Assembly: GCA_963752745.1 (NCBI GenBank)
Contig: CAVWAK010000040.1
Location: 45,400 to 109,399 of the forward strand
Source: Thiogranum sp963752745
GTDB taxonomy: Bacteria > Pseudomonadota > Gammaproteobacteria > DSM-19610
Reading direction: 5' to 3'
DNA length: 64,000 nt
Shown: positions 25,219 through 35,268 of the stretch, in pieces
Layout: every line of letters begins with the position of its first letter
Numbering within the stretch: the stretch's first letter is position 1
Program-made: the position numbers and the translations under genes
Notes under the pieces: generated by a model
Told to the model about the DNA's origin: nothing
Databases searched by the model: none
What the model saw: only the letters and a program-made list of their open reading frames with translations

Positions 25219-26306
25219 TGGAACTCATCCGCAAATGGTTTAAGCGCATATTGTCCGATCCACAGGCGGTGATACTGGCGTTGCTGCTGGTGTTCGGCTT
25301 TGTCGTGGTGCTCACCATGGGGCAGATGCTGGCTCCAGTACTTGCGGCCCTGGTGCTGTCCTACTTGCTTGACGGAGTGGTAGTGGTTCTGCAGGAGCGC
25401 GGTATGCCGCGCCTGATGGCAGTTGTGTCGGTATTCGTAGTGTTCATGATGTTTCTGGCCTTCACGCTGCTGGGGTTATTGCCACGCCTGTCCTACCAGG
25501 TGACACAGCTGGTGAATCAGCTGCCCAGTATTATTGGCAAGGGGCAGGAAGTCATTATGCAGCTGCCGACACGCTATCCTGAGTTGTTCAGCGAGGCGCA
25601 GGTGCAGGATATTATCAACACCATTCGTGCCGAGCTGGCCGGGCTCGGTCAGCGCGTGGTATCAATGTCGATTGCTTCCGTGGTTGGCATTATCACCCTG
25701 CTGGTGTACCTGGTGCTGGTACCGGTGCTGGTTTTCTTTTTGCTCAAGGACAAGCAGCGCATCATGGACTGGATCGCCGCCTACCTGCCGCGCGACCGGG
25801 CACTGAGTACCCGCGTCTGGCGGGAGGTGAATGGCCAGATTGCCAATTATGTGCGCGGTAAAATCTGGGAAATCCTGATTGTCGGATCTGTCACCCATGT
25901 GACTTTCCTGCTCATGGGGCTGCAGTACTCGGTACTGCTGGCCACACTGGTTGGATTGTCGGTGGTGATTCCATACATTGGCGCGGCGGTTGTAACACTG
26001 CCTATCGCGGCCATTGCATTCTTTCAGTGGGGCTGGAGTCCTGAATTCGGGTACATCCTGGTGGCCTACGGCATTATCCAGGCACTGGACGGCAACGTGC
26101 TGGTGCCACTGCTGTTCTCAGAGGTTGTCAACTTGCACCCGGTGGCGATAATTATAGCCGTGCTGGTGTTTGGTGGTCTGTGGGGTTTCTGGGGCGTTTT
26201 CTTTGCGATTCCACTGGCGACGCTGGTGAAGGCAGTGTTAGGCTCCTGGCCGCGCGGCGAACAGATCTTGCCGCCGCCAGACGATTATAAAACTTCCGAA
26301 GCGTAG
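25218..26306 (+). CDS. AI-2E family transporter (PerM-like)
   Basis: A 362-residue membrane protein of the AI-2E exporter/PerM family, with about seven to eight transmembrane helices. Characteristic are the early paired helices (MLAPVLAALVLSYLLDG), the amphipathic soluble segment around 95-145, and the C-terminal GALWGFWGVFFAIPLATLVKA-type motif (here LWGFWGVFFAIPLATL). Substrate unknown. Its 3-prime end overlaps the convergent phoH gene by 22 bp. Confidence 0.9.
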   Translation: MELIRKWFKRILSDPQAVILALLLVFGFVVVLTMGQMLAPVLAALVLSYLLDGVVVVLQERGMPRLMAVVSVFVVFMMFLAFTLLGLLPRLSYQVTQLVNQLPSIIGKGQEVIMQLPTRYPELFSEAQVQDIINTIRAELAGLGQRVVSMSIASVVGIITLLVYLVLVPVLVFFLLKDKQRIMDWIAAYLPRDRALSTRVWREVNGQIANYVRGKIWEILIVGSVTHVTFLLMGLQYSVLLATLVGLSVVIPYIGAAVVTLPIAAIAFFQWGWSPEFGYILVAYGIIQALDGNVLVPLLFSEVVNLHPVAIIIAVLVFGGLWGFWGVFFAIPLATLVKAVLGSWPRGEQILPPPDDYKTSEA

Positions 26307-27700
26307 TCAGCTAACCTGGATCGTTCACCGCGGGTCAGGATGATATGACCGCTGTGTTCCCAGCTCTTGAATCGATCGACCACAAAGGTGAGGCCTGAGC
26401 TGGTTTCCGTAATGTAAGGCGTGTCTATCTGTCCGACGTTGCCCAGGCAGACAACCTTGGTGCCGGGTCCGGCGCGGGTGACGAGTGTTTTCATTTGTTT
26501 CGGGGTGAGGTTCTGTGCCTCATCAAGAATCAGGTATTTGTTCAGGAAGGTGCGGCCGCGCATGAAATTCATGGAGCGTATCTTGATGCGGTTGCTGAGC
26601 AGGTCGTTGGTTGCGGCGCGACCCCAGTCGCCACCGACGTCGGATCGTGTCAGTACCTCCAGATTATCCATCAGCGCGCCCATCCAGGGGGTCATTTTTT
26701 CTTCTTCGGTGCCTGGCAGGAAGCCGATGTCTTCACCTACCGGCACCGTGACACGGGTCATGATGATGTCCTTGTAGCGGTTATCCTCGAGCGTCTGGGT
26801 GAGTCCGGCGGCCAGTGCCAGCAGTGTCTTGCCGGTTCCGGCAGTACCTACCAGGCTGACAAAGTCGACGTCGGGATCCATTAAAAGATTGAGGGCGAAG
26901 TTCTGTTCACGGTTACGTGCATTGATGCCCCAGACAGTGTGCTTCGAACCCCGGTAATCGATTGCCGTTTCGAGGATGGCGCTTTCCCCGTGGACATCGC
27001 GTACCAGTGCTTCGAAGCCGTGTTCTTCCGGCATGAAGACACATTCGTTGGAATTCCAGGATTCGACCAGCGGTCCGGTCAGCCGGTAGTAGTTTCGACC
27101 ATCCTTCTGCCAGGATTCCAGTGTGTCACCGTGTGCCTGCCAGAAGTCACCAGGAAGTTCACTTGAGCCGGAGAACAGTAGATTGACATCTTCCAGTACA
27201 CGATCGTTGAAGTAGTCCTCGGCGTGGATGCCAACAACAGCGGCCTTGATGCGCAGGTTGATGTCCTTGGATACCAGCGTGACTGTCAGGTCCGGGTGTT
27301 CATTTTGCAGTGCGAGTGCGGTAGCGAGGATATTATTGTCAGGTTTGTCGCCGGGTAGTGCTTCGGGCAGTGAACTGCTCAGGGTGTGAGTCTGGAAAAA
27401 CAGGCGGCCACCACCGTTATTACCGATTTCCTCAACCAGGCCACGGGTGTTTAGCGGAATGCCTTTCTCAATGTCTTCGGTACCGGCACTCTGCATCATT
27501 TCGTCGATAAAACGGCTGACCTGGCGGACGTTGCGGGCGACTTCCGACAGGCCTTTCTTACCAGCGTCCATTTCTTCCAGAACGATCATGGGCAGGTAGA
27601 CATCGTGTTCCTGGAAACGGAACAGCGCCGTGGGGTCATGCATCAACACATTAGTGTCGAGAATGAAGAGACGTTTTGAATCGGCGACAGCTTTGGGCAT
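26285..27700 (-). CDS. PhoH family protein with N-terminal PIN domain
   Basis: A 471-residue PIN-PhoH fusion. The N-terminal PIN nuclease domain begins KRLFILDTNVLMHDP with the first catalytic Asp in DTNVL and later acidic residues. The C-terminal PhoH ATPase/helicase-like domain has Walker A GTAGTGKT and Walker B YLILDEAQN. Such proteins act as sequence-specific RNA-unwinding ribonucleases in some bacteria. The upstream 109 bp before bcp holds no gene. Confidence 0.93.
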   Translation of the reverse strand: MPKAVADSKRLFILDTNVLMHDPTALFRFQEHDVYLPMIVLEEMDAGKKGLSEVARNVRQVSRFIDEMMQSAGTEDIEKGIPLNTRGLVEEIGNNGGGRLFFQTHTLSSSLPEALPGDKPDNNILATALALQNEHPDLTVTLVSKDINLRIKAAVVGIHAEDYFNDRVLEDVNLLFSGSSELPGDFWQAHGDTLESWQKDGRNYYRLTGPLVESWNSNECVFMPEEHGFEALVRDVHGESAILETAIDYRGSKHTVWGINARNREQNFALNLLMDPDVDFVSLVGTAGTGKTLLALAAGLTQTLEDNRYKDIIMTRVTVPVGEDIGFLPGTEEEKMTPWMGALMDNLEVLTRSDVGGDWGRAATNDLLSNRIKIRSMNFMRGRTFLNKYLILDEAQNLTPKQMKTLVTRAGPGTKVVCLGNVGQIDTPYITETSSGLTFVVDRFKSWEHSGHIILTRGERSRLADYASEVL

Positions 27701-27809
27701 TTAATTAAATAACCGTAGTTTGCGGGTCGGGTTGGCGTGGCCTGATCCAGTAAGCATAGCGCTATGCCGCGTCCACTCGCTGTGAGCTAACAAGCCGGCG
27801 GGTTCTCTT

Positions 27810-28292
27810 TCAGGCATTGCCACGATTGAGTTCGCGCACGGCTTCCAGCACTTCGTCAACGTGGCCGGCGACCTTGACTTTACGCCACTCGCGGCGCAGT
27901 TTGCCGTCTGGCCCTACCAGAAATGTGCTGCGTTCAATGCCCATGACTTTGCGACCGTACATGTTTTTTTCCTTGATGACATCGAACAGCTTGCAGAGCG
28001 TTTCGTCCGGGTCAGACAACAATTCGAAAGGGAATGCCTGTTTGGCCTTGAACTTTTCGTGTGAGTTGATGCTGTCGCGCGATACGCCGATGACCCGCGT
28101 TTTGTTACGTTTGAATTTGGCGTGGTTGTCGCGAAAATCCTGGCCCTCCAGTGTACAGCCAGGGGTTGCATCCTTTGGGTAGAAGTAGATGACCAGGTTT
28201 TTACCCTTGGCATCGGCGAGCCGGAAAACCTGTTCACCTGTAGCGTCGGCTTTGAATGCAGGGACTTTTTTGCCAATTTGTGCCGTGGCCAT
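27810..28292 (-). CDS. bcp: Thioredoxin-dependent peroxiredoxin Bcp
   Basis: A 160-residue peroxiredoxin of the BCP/PrxQ type. The peroxidatic Cys is in TPGCTLEGQDFRD. The usual PrxQ resolving Cys five residues later is Gln here, so it is either a 1-Cys enzyme or uses the Cys in DETLCKLFD. Start MATAQIGK is chosen because its ribosome site GAAAGG is just upstream; it begins 2 bp after the end of gcvR, as in E. coli where gcvR and bcp are also neighbours. Confidence 0.93.
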   Translation of the reverse strand: MATAQIGKKVPAFKADATGEQVFRLADAKGKNLVIYFYPKDATPGCTLEGQDFRDNHAKFKRNKTRVIGVSRDSINSHEKFKAKQAFPFELLSDPDETLCKLFDVIKEKNMYGRKVMGIERSTFLVGPDGKLRREWRKVKVAGHVDEVLEAVRELNRGNA

Positions 28293-28294
28293 GG

Positions 28295-28825
28295 TTAACC
28301 TTTCATCGGCTCGATAACAGCATCGAGGTTTAGCTGGTCGCAAATATCAAGAAATTCCTCGCGCAAGCCGGCGATCTGGGTTTCGCCGGGGACATCCAGA
28401 ACCATGTGTACTGAAAACATCTGTGTGCCGGTATGAGCGGCTGAGTAATTGGATGTTGAAAGGTCCTGAATGTTAATGCCCCGCTGGGAAAAGAAATTCG
28501 CCAGGTTGTGGACAATGCCAGGGTGGTCGAGGGCAACCACGTCGACCGCGTAGGGCAGCATGGCGCCTGCCGGTTTCTTTTGCTCGGTGCGCTTGAGGCT
28601 GATGGTCATGCCCAGTCGCTCCTGCACCTGCTCGATCTGGTCTTCCAGCTTGGCCAGACTGTTCCACTGGCCTTCTATGAGCAGTAGTACAGCAAATTCC
28701 CCGCCCAGTACCGTCATGCGGCTGTCGGCGATATTGCAACCGCTGTCCAGGATCCAGCTGGCTAAACTATCCACCAGTCCTGATCGATCTTCGCCGATTG
28801 CGGCGATCACTAGCTGATTGCTCAT
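28295..28825 (-). CDS. gcvR: Glycine cleavage system transcriptional repressor GcvR
   Basis: A 176-residue protein with two ACT domains: about 4-75 (VIAAIGEDRSGLVDSLA) and about 92-170 (DVVALDHPGIVHNLANFF). GcvR binds glycine and restrains GcvA in E. coli. It lies directly before bcp, the conserved neighbourhood. No DNA-binding domain, as expected for GcvR. Confidence 0.88.
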   Translation of the reverse strand: MSNQLVIAAIGEDRSGLVDSLASWILDSGCNIADSRMTVLGGEFAVLLLIEGQWNSLAKLEDQIEQVQERLGMTISLKRTEQKKPAGAMLPYAVDVVALDHPGIVHNLANFFSQRGINIQDLSTSNYSAAHTGTQMFSVHMVLDVPGETQIAGLREEFLDICDQLNLDAVIEPMKG

Positions 28826-28893
28826 GGACTACTTATGACTCCGGTCTGCCACTTCAAAAAGGAAACCCGTAAACGGTATCCAAAAGCCTACCA

Positions 28894-29976
28894 CTATTCC
28901 AGTTCGACAGCACGTAGCTGTGCGGCCGCCTCTTCCGGACTTATGGTGCTGACAAACAGGCCGGAGCCCAGTTCAAATCCTGTCGGTATGCTGGTTCGCG
29001 GGCAGATTTCCAGGTGCCAGTGATAGCTGTCATTACAGTTTGAGAAATCATTGTTATGCGGTATCGAATGCAGGAAGAAATTGTACTGGGCGCCGCCAAT
29101 AACGGCATCGAGTCGTGCCATGGCGCGTTTCAACACCCTGGCAAGGTCGTCACGCTGCGCGTCGCTAATAGCGATAAAGTCGCTCTGGTGAACGAGAGGC
29201 AGGATGTGAACTTCCCATTCATAGCGGCTGGCGAACGGTTTGATAGCGACGAAATGTTTGCCGCGTTCGATTACGTACTGTCCAACATTGATTTCACGAC
29301 GTACCGAGCCTGACTCACGATCGTAGATTTTGGCTTCGAAGGTGAGCGCCTCGTCAATGAGTGAGCAGAAAATACACTGACGGTTTTTTTCGTAATACTG
29401 ACGGCTGTGGATCACCTCGCTGTATACATTCTCGGGCACCACCGGCATGGCGATTACCTGGCTGTGGGTATGCGGAATACTTGCGCCGGCGGCAGGACCG
29501 AAATTTTTGAATATCAGTACGTATTGAATGCGTTCGTCGGCTTCGTAGAGTGCGCGAATACGGTCGCGGTACATGCCGATCAGTCTAAACAGGTGATCCT
29601 CGGACATGTCCTGAATGGCAATGCCGTGTTCGGGATGATCGATGATGACCTCGTGCCGACCGTAGCCGTCGATGGCTTGCTGGAGTCCGAATACCAGGTT
29701 GGTCGAGGTGCTGTCGTCGCCCAGTACCGGATACAGGTTTTCCACTACCCGTACCTGCCAGTTCTCGTCGCTGGGCGAAGTGGCAACCGTGGGGGGCGTC
29801 ATGTGTTCGTTACCGGTACAGAAAGGGCAACGTTCGACGTGCTTGCGGGTATCTCGTGGTGCTGGCGCTTCTTCCTTGCGCGGACGCATACCGCGTGCCG
29901 TGGAGACCAGTACCGATTCGCTTGGCACAATCGGGTTGATGCGGATTTCGCGGATGCTGTCGTCTGCAGTGCTCAT
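28894..29976 (-). CDS. galT: Galactose-1-phosphate uridylyltransferase (GalT)
   Basis: A 360-residue HIT-superfamily nucleotidyltransferase. The N-terminal zinc site has CPFC in VERCPFCTGNEHMTPP. The catalytic triad motif HTHSQ (SIPHTHSQVIAMP) contains the nucleophilic His. A second HxH appears in YHWHLEI near the C-terminus. It would swap UDP between glucose and galactose 1-phosphates. No other gal genes are present, so it may serve sugar-nucleotide supply for polysaccharide rather than galactose use. It is divergent from dapA. Confidence 0.9.
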   Translation of the reverse strand: MSTADDSIREIRINPIVPSESVLVSTARGMRPRKEEAPAPRDTRKHVERCPFCTGNEHMTPPTVATSPSDENWQVRVVENLYPVLGDDSTSTNLVFGLQQAIDGYGRHEVIIDHPEHGIAIQDMSEDHLFRLIGMYRDRIRALYEADERIQYVLIFKNFGPAAGASIPHTHSQVIAMPVVPENVYSEVIHSRQYYEKNRQCIFCSLIDEALTFEAKIYDRESGSVRREINVGQYVIERGKHFVAIKPFASRYEWEVHILPLVHQSDFIAISDAQRDDLARVLKRAMARLDAVIGGAQYNFFLHSIPHNNDFSNCNDSYHWHLEICPRTSIPTGFELGSGLFVSTISPEEAAAQLRAVELE

Positions 29977-30152
29977 GGTGGCTTTTCGCTGGCTGTTGGT
30001 CCGGGAGCAAAATTATCGCGCTCCGGGCGGCTAAATGACAGACAGGGCTATTAACAGAGGCATTAAGTGGGTTAATTGGTCGGGTGGGCTGTCTTGTCAC
30101 CGGCGGGCCGGAAACGTACCATGCGCAATTGTTTTATGGTTCGGAGCGGTTC

Positions 30153-31044
30153 ATGTTTCACGGCAGTATGGTGGCGTTGGTGACGCCCATGCGCGAAGAC
30201 GGTGCGGTCGACCAGGATAGCCTGGAAGCGCTGGTCGAGTTTCATATTGCCGAAGGGTACCGACGCCATCGTTGCTGTGGGTACCACCGGTGAATCAGCG
30301 ACCATCAACGAGCAGGAACATTGTGAGCTGCTGCGGCAGTTTGTGGATATTGCTGCCGGGCGTATTCCTGTCATTGCCGGTACCGGCGCCAATTCCACAC
30401 GCGAAGCCATAGATTTAACCCGTTGTGGCATGCAGGCCGGTGCCGACGCCTGTCTGCTGGTTACACCTTATTACAACAAGCCGACCCAGGAAGGTCTCTA
30501 CCAGCACTACAAACTGATTGCCGAAACGGTGCCGATCCCGCAGATTCTGTATAACGTGCCCGGCCGCACCGCCTGCGACATGTTGCCGGAAACCGTGGCA
30601 CGCCTGGCGCCGATCGCCAACATTGTTGGTATCAAGGATGCTACCGGCGATATTGAGCGCGGCCGCCAGCTACTGGAAATCTGTGGCGATCATATGGATG
30701 TTTACAGCGGTGACGACGCGACGGCCATGGAACTGATGCTTATGGGGGCCAGGGGAGATATTTCGGTGACGGCCAATGTGGCGCCGCGCGCCATGCAAGC
30801 GATGTGTGCGGCTGCTCTGGCGGGTGACCGCGCCATGGCTGAGACGCTCGACCTGCCCCTGCGCGGTTTGCACCAGGATTTGTTTATTCAATCCAGCCCG
30901 ATACCGGTGAAGTGGGCACTGCATGAAATGGGACTGATCCCGCCAGGCATGCGTTTGCCACTGACGCCCCTCGAAGCCGCATACCACGATCGGGTACGGG
31001 CTGCCATGCAACAGGCCGGCGTCGCCCTGACCGCTGATGCCTGA
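30153..31044 (+). CDS. dapA: 4-hydroxy-tetrahydrodipicolinate synthase DapA, one frameshift
   Basis: Two overlapping frames join into a 296-residue DapA, first enzyme of the lysine/diaminopimelate branch (pyruvate plus aspartate semialdehyde). MFHGSMVALVTPM starts the protein; VGTTGESAT holds the active-site Thr pair region, YNVPGRTACDM the Tyr and Arg, and GIKDATGD the Schiff-base Lys. The frame changes at GGG 30256-30258: removing one G restores HIAEGTDAIVAVGTTGE. DapA is normally essential, so this looks like a sequencing error. It is followed by bamC as in many gammaproteobacteria. Confidence 0.93.
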
Positions 31045-31069
31045 ATTGAAACACACTGGAACACATTTT

Positions 31070-32203
31070 ATGTATCGAATCACCTCTGCAAGCCGGCGTT
31101 GCCTGCCCCTGGTTTTGTTACCCATGCTGGCGGGTTGCAGCTGGCTGGATCGGGCGTTTCCGGATAAAAGCCAGGATTACAAGAGTGCTGAACCTACCCA
31201 GTCCCTGGAGGTGCCGCCCGATCTGACAACAACGCCAACGACAGATGCGCTGGTGGTGCCTTCTGGTCCCGCCACATTGTCCGGTTATACCAGCGCCCGT
31301 GAATCACTTGGCAAGCAGTCCGGTGCGGCCGGAGATCTGATCGTCGATCCCGATGCCCTGAGCTTTCAGCGTGATAAGGATCGGGCCTGGCTGGTGGTCA
31401 AGGGTGAACCCTCTTCAGTATGGCCTGTGGCGCGCGAATTCTGGATTGAGGACGGCTTCTTTATCATGCGCGAAGACCCTGCACTCGGTACGCTGGAAAC
31501 CGATTGGAAGGAGAATCGTGCGGCCATTCCACAGGACTCCATCCGTCGTTTGATCAGCCGGGTCTACGAAAATGCGTACTCTTCGGCATACCGTGATCGA
31601 TACCGGATGCGGCTGGAGCGCGGCGAGAAGCCAGGCACCACCGAGGTATTTATCAGTCATCAGGGCGTCGAGGAAATTGTGGTATCCGCCGACGAGGCTC
31701 AGGCGGACACCAAGTGGGGGCCTCGTCCAGCTGATCCCGGCATGGAATCGGAAATGCTCAAGCGCATGATGATTTTCATGGGTGTACGCCCCGAGCTGGC
31801 GGAACAACAGCTGGCTGCCGATGAGCCGCGGGAGGCACGTGCCGAGCTGATACAGCAGGATAGCGGTCAGGCCACGCTGGTAGTACGCGATGATTTCGAT
31901 AAAGCCTGGCGTAACGTGGGTATCGTGCTCGACCGGGTTGGCTTTGCGGTCGAGGATCGCGATCGTTTACAGGGCCTTTATTACGTGCGCTATAACGACC
32001 CACTCGGCAGTGACAAGGACAGTGGGCTGCTATCCAAGCTGGCATTCTGGTCGAGCAATGATGAACAGGTTGAGAACTACCAGATCAAGCTGAATGACGA
32101 CGGCGCGGATACGCGTATTGTGGTGCTGAATGAAGCCGGTGATCCCGAGCAGTCGATTACGGCGGTGCGGATACTCAACCTGCTGTACGACGAGTTGAAG
32201 TAA
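31070..32203 (+). CDS. bamC: Outer membrane protein assembly factor BamC
   Basis: A 377-residue lipoprotein of the BAM complex. The signal peptide ends at lipobox LAGC (about residue 20), followed by the conserved N-terminal lasso region PDKSQDYKSAEPTQSLEVPPDL that binds BamD. Two helix-grip domains follow (about 100-210 and 260-375). ATG 31070 is used; an earlier frame start overlaps dapA and would not fit a signal peptide. The dapA-bamC-MBL order is conserved. Confidence 0.93.
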   Translation: MYRITSASRRCLPLVLLPMLAGCSWLDRAFPDKSQDYKSAEPTQSLEVPPDLTTTPTTDALVVPSGPATLSGYTSARESLGKQSGAAGDLIVDPDALSFQRDKDRAWLVVKGEPSSVWPVAREFWIEDGFFIMREDPALGTLETDWKENRAAIPQDSIRRLISRVYENAYSSAYRDRYRMRLERGEKPGTTEVFISHQGVEEIVVSADEAQADTKWGPRPADPGMESEMLKRMMIFMGVRPELAEQQLAADEPREARAELIQQDSGQATLVVRDDFDKAWRNVGIVLDRVGFAVEDRDRLQGLYYVRYNDPLGSDKDSGLLSKLAFWSSNDEQVENYQIKLNDDGADTRIVVLNEAGDPEQSITAVRILNLLYDELK

Positions 32204-32212
32204 GTAATCACT

Positions 32213-32974
32213 ATGAGGTTTGCCTCGCTCGGCAGTGGCAGCAAGGGTAATGCCATGCTGGTTGAAGCTGGCGATACCCGTGTACTGGTTGACTGTGGAT
32301 TCTCCTGTACCGAGACTGAAAAACGGCTCGCCAGGCTTGGCCTTGAAGCCGATGCTCTGGATGCGATTCTGGTGACTCATGAGCACAGTGATCACATATC
32401 AGGGGTGGCACGCCTTTCAAGGCGTTATGGTTTGCCGGTCTGGATGACCGCGGGGACCGAAGCGGTACACAAGGGTGGAGAGCTCTCCAGGTGGCACTGT
32501 ATCAACAGTCATCAGCAGTTTGTTGTCGGCGACCTCCAGGTGCAGCCATTTCCTGTTCCGCATGATGCCCGCGAGCCCTGCCAGTTCGTTTTTTCCGACG
32601 GCAAGCGCCGTCTGGGTTTATTAACCGATGTCGGTAGTATCACGCCCCACATGATTGATGCACTGGACGGGCTGGATGCCCTGGTTCTGGAGTGCAACCA
32701 CGATCCCTCCATGCTTGCTGCCGGGCCTTATCCGCCCAGTCTGAAACAGCGGGTGGGCGGTCCTTATGGCCACCTGAGCAACCAGCAAGCCGCTGAATTA
32801 TTAGAAAAAATTAACACATCCAGCTTGCAGCACCTGGTGGCGGCACATATCAGCGAAAAGAATAATCTGCCGCAACTGGCGTTTGATTGTCTGACGACAG
32901 CAGTAGGTCACAATATGGGCGCAATATTAGTGGCAAACCAACCTGATGGTATGCCCTGGCTGGGAATTGATTAG
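32213..32974 (+). CDS. MBL-fold metallo-hydrolase (YycJ/WalJ-like)
   Basis: A 253-residue metallo-beta-lactamase-fold protein. It begins MRFASLGSGSKGNAMLVE, a hallmark of the YycJ-type group. The zinc motif is THEHSDH (HxHxDH), with further ligands in PHDAREP, LLTDVG and HNMG. Likely a nuclease or phosphodiesterase, substrate unknown. It lies 9 bp after bamC. In other gammaproteobacteria purC often follows; here a chemoreceptor gene intervenes. Confidence 0.88.
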   Translation: MRFASLGSGSKGNAMLVEAGDTRVLVDCGFSCTETEKRLARLGLEADALDAILVTHEHSDHISGVARLSRRYGLPVWMTAGTEAVHKGGELSRWHCINSHQQFVVGDLQVQPFPVPHDAREPCQFVFSDGKRRLGLLTDVGSITPHMIDALDGLDALVLECNHDPSMLAAGPYPPSLKQRVGGPYGHLSNQQAAELLEKINTSSLQHLVAAHISEKNNLPQLAFDCLTTAVGHNMGAILVANQPDGMPWLGID

Positions 32975-32999
32975 CCTGTCAGCTGTAGGGAAGCTCACT

Positions 33000-33026
33000 T
33001 AAAGTTTGTCCATTGTCCGCCAATAA
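33000..33026 (+). promoter_or_regulatory. FliA (sigma-28) flagellar-class promoter
   Basis: TAAAGTTT (33000-33007), an 11-bp spacer, and GCCAATAA (33019-33026) match the flagellar sigma-28 consensus TAAAGTTT-N11-GCCGATAA at all but one position. Transcription would begin near 33032 and drive the chemoreceptor gene at 33114. It indicates that the organism has a flagellar chemotaxis regulon. Confidence 0.8.
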
Positions 33027-33033
33027 CCCTAGT

Positions 33034-33086
33034 AGCCAGTGATTGGCTCAGGAGCATGGATGCCTCCCGGCATCTGCCAGGCTCCT
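33034..33086 (+). other. Structured 5-prime leader with two hairpins
   Basis: Within the predicted leader of the chemoreceptor mRNA, AGCCA-GTGAT-TGGCT (33034-33048) forms one hairpin. A second, longer hairpin is AGGAGC (33050-33055) with GCTCCT (33081-33086), containing the inner stem GATGCC-TCCC-GGCATC (33059-33074). The ribosome site GAGGGA follows at 33104-33109. The pairing is read directly; a regulatory role is inference. Confidence 0.5.
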
Positions 33087-33113
33087 AAATTAATGGACAA
33101 ATAGAGGGACTAC

Positions 33114-35148
33114 ATGGTGTTTGGCTTTCTAAAACTTTCCAATCTGCCCGTCAGGCAGAAAGTCTGGGGGGGATTCGGTATTTTACTGGCGCTGCTGCTG
33201 CTGGTATCGGCGGTTTCCTATCGCAGTCTGTTTCAGGTCGAAGATGAACTGGCGGTGGTGGTTGAGGAGCTGCAGCCCACCATGCTCGCTTCGCAGGACC
33301 TGTCGCAGGCACTGGACCGGGCCGCAGCGGCACTCGGCCTGTTTATGCTTTCCCAGGAGAAATCCGCCCAGGTCGAATATCAACAGTCCCTCGTTGAGGT
33401 CGATAGCACCCTGGCGACACTGCAGCGACATTTGAACCTAAGCGATGACCCAAAAATCAAGCAAGTGGTGCAGCAGCTGGAGACATATGTTGCAAGCTTC
33501 AAATCCTACGAAAAGCGCATGATCAGCCTGGTTGGGGACTGAAATGGCCAATATGGCCGGTCTGAGCTATGCGGCTCAGAATGTGAATCCCGTCAGTCAG
33601 CAAATGCTTCAGGCCACTGGCGAAATGCTGATGAGCGAGTTTGAACAGAGTGCCAACGAAGAACGGCGGGCAATACTTAATGAGATTCACGAGTTACGTT
33701 ACTATTGGGCGAATGTGATGAACGGCGTGCGCGCATATATTGCCTTCCGTAGTGAGCGCTCCCTGTCGGAAATCAGTCTCTATATGGATGCCGTTAACGA
33801 TAAAATTGAGAAGATCGCCGCCTACGAAGATGAATTGACCTTCGAGCAGGACGAGGGCCTGTCCAGTTTTATCGCATCGAAGGAAAAGTTTGAGGCCAAC
33901 TTCAAGGAATTGCGTGCCATTGGTGATTCAGGTCGCTGGCGTACTGATATCAGTCTGATTCGCACCGAGATTCGGCCGCTGCTGGCGGATATCAATACCG
34001 AGCTTGAGGCGCTGGTTGACAGTCAGCGTGTGCTGGCGACGGAAACCAGCACTGCACTGCTCGAGGATCTGCATGACGACGCCAGTTTTATCGCTGTCCT
34101 GTGTTTGCTCGGGCTGGTGGCAGGCGTGCTGGTTGCCACATTTACAAGTCATCAAATCACCACGCCGATTCTGCAATTGAAGGATATTCTCGAAGACATG
34201 GCAAAGGGTAACGGGGATCTTACCCAGCGCGTCAAGCTGGCTTCGGGCGATGAACTCGGTCAGGCGTCCGGTTATTTCAACCAGATGATGTCCGGATTAC
34301 AGGAAATGGTCATCGAGATCGCCAATGCCTCCGGCCAGGTGGAACGGGGTGTCGAGCAGACCAGCGAACGTGTTGCCGGTGTGCAGGCGAACGTGGTTCA
34401 GGGTGCCGAGCGTACCCGTGAGACGGCAGCGGCGACTGAGCAGATGTCCGCGACCAGTGCTGAAATAGCACGGAATGCCGAAACAGCGGCCGGTGAGGCC
34501 GTGCAGGCACGCGCCCAGGCAGATGAAGGCAGTAGTGCCATGCACCTGATGGCCGACAAGGCGCAGGATATGGCAGCGCAAATCGGGCAGCTGCAGCAAA
34601 GTGTGGATACCATCGAAGCCAAGGGTCAGTCCATGCACAAGATGATCGGTTCAATTAACGAGATCGCCGAACAGACCAATCTGCTGGCCCTTAATGCCGC
34701 TATTGAAGCTGCGCGGGCGGGCGAAGCCGGGCGCGGATTTGCTGTAGTAGCCGACGAGGTCAGACAGCTGGCGTCCAAGACACAGCAGTCAACTGCGCAG
34801 ATCCGTGAGCTGCTGGACAGTAACCAGCGGTCCAACCGTGAATTAGTCGACTCCATGGGGCAGGTAGTCGAATCAAGTGGTTCGATGCTGCAAACCGTAG
34901 GTGACACCAGCCAGGTCATAGAGCACATGACTGGCAGCGTCAATTTGATGAACGATATGGTGGTGCAGATTTCAGAGGCTGCTCAGCAACAGTCCCAGGT
35001 GAGTAACGAGATTGCCCAGAACGTCGAGATCCTGTCGGTCAAAGAAACTGAAAACGCCGAGTGGATGGGAGCCTGTAACCAGGAACTCCAGGAGCTGACC
35101 AATACAGCGACAAGCCTGAACCGGGTAGTCGGCAACTTCAAAATATAG
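33114..35148 (+). CDS. Methyl-accepting chemotaxis protein, one frameshift
   Basis: Two frames join into about 677 residues. A membrane helix is at about 20-40, then a large helical periplasmic sensor domain (about 40-345), a second helix near ASFIAVLCLLGLVAGVLVATF, HAMP, and the signalling hairpin with IAEQTNLLALNAAIEAARAG as its tip. The frame break is at GGGG 33534-33537 in the sensor domain: removing one G gives continuous MISLVGTEMANMAGL. It has a consensus FliA promoter. The ligand is unknown; the helical-bundle sensor fits a double four-helix (HBM-like) type, which is a guess. Confidence 0.88.
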
Positions 35149-35268
35149 TCAATTGGCGGCGCCCGCGCGGCGTCGCCTGTCTGTACCCGTCTGCGGGCAT
35201 CCAGTATCATTGCTGGCTTTCCAACAGGCCGCGATTTACACAGCGGCTCAGCCAGATTGAGACTGTCC

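Noticed and set aside
33005..33101. 97-bp miniature mobile element with TTTGTCCATT ends
   Set aside because: The left end overlaps a near-perfect FliA promoter, no clear target duplication flanks it, and there is no second copy in the window; kept only as an observation on the leader.
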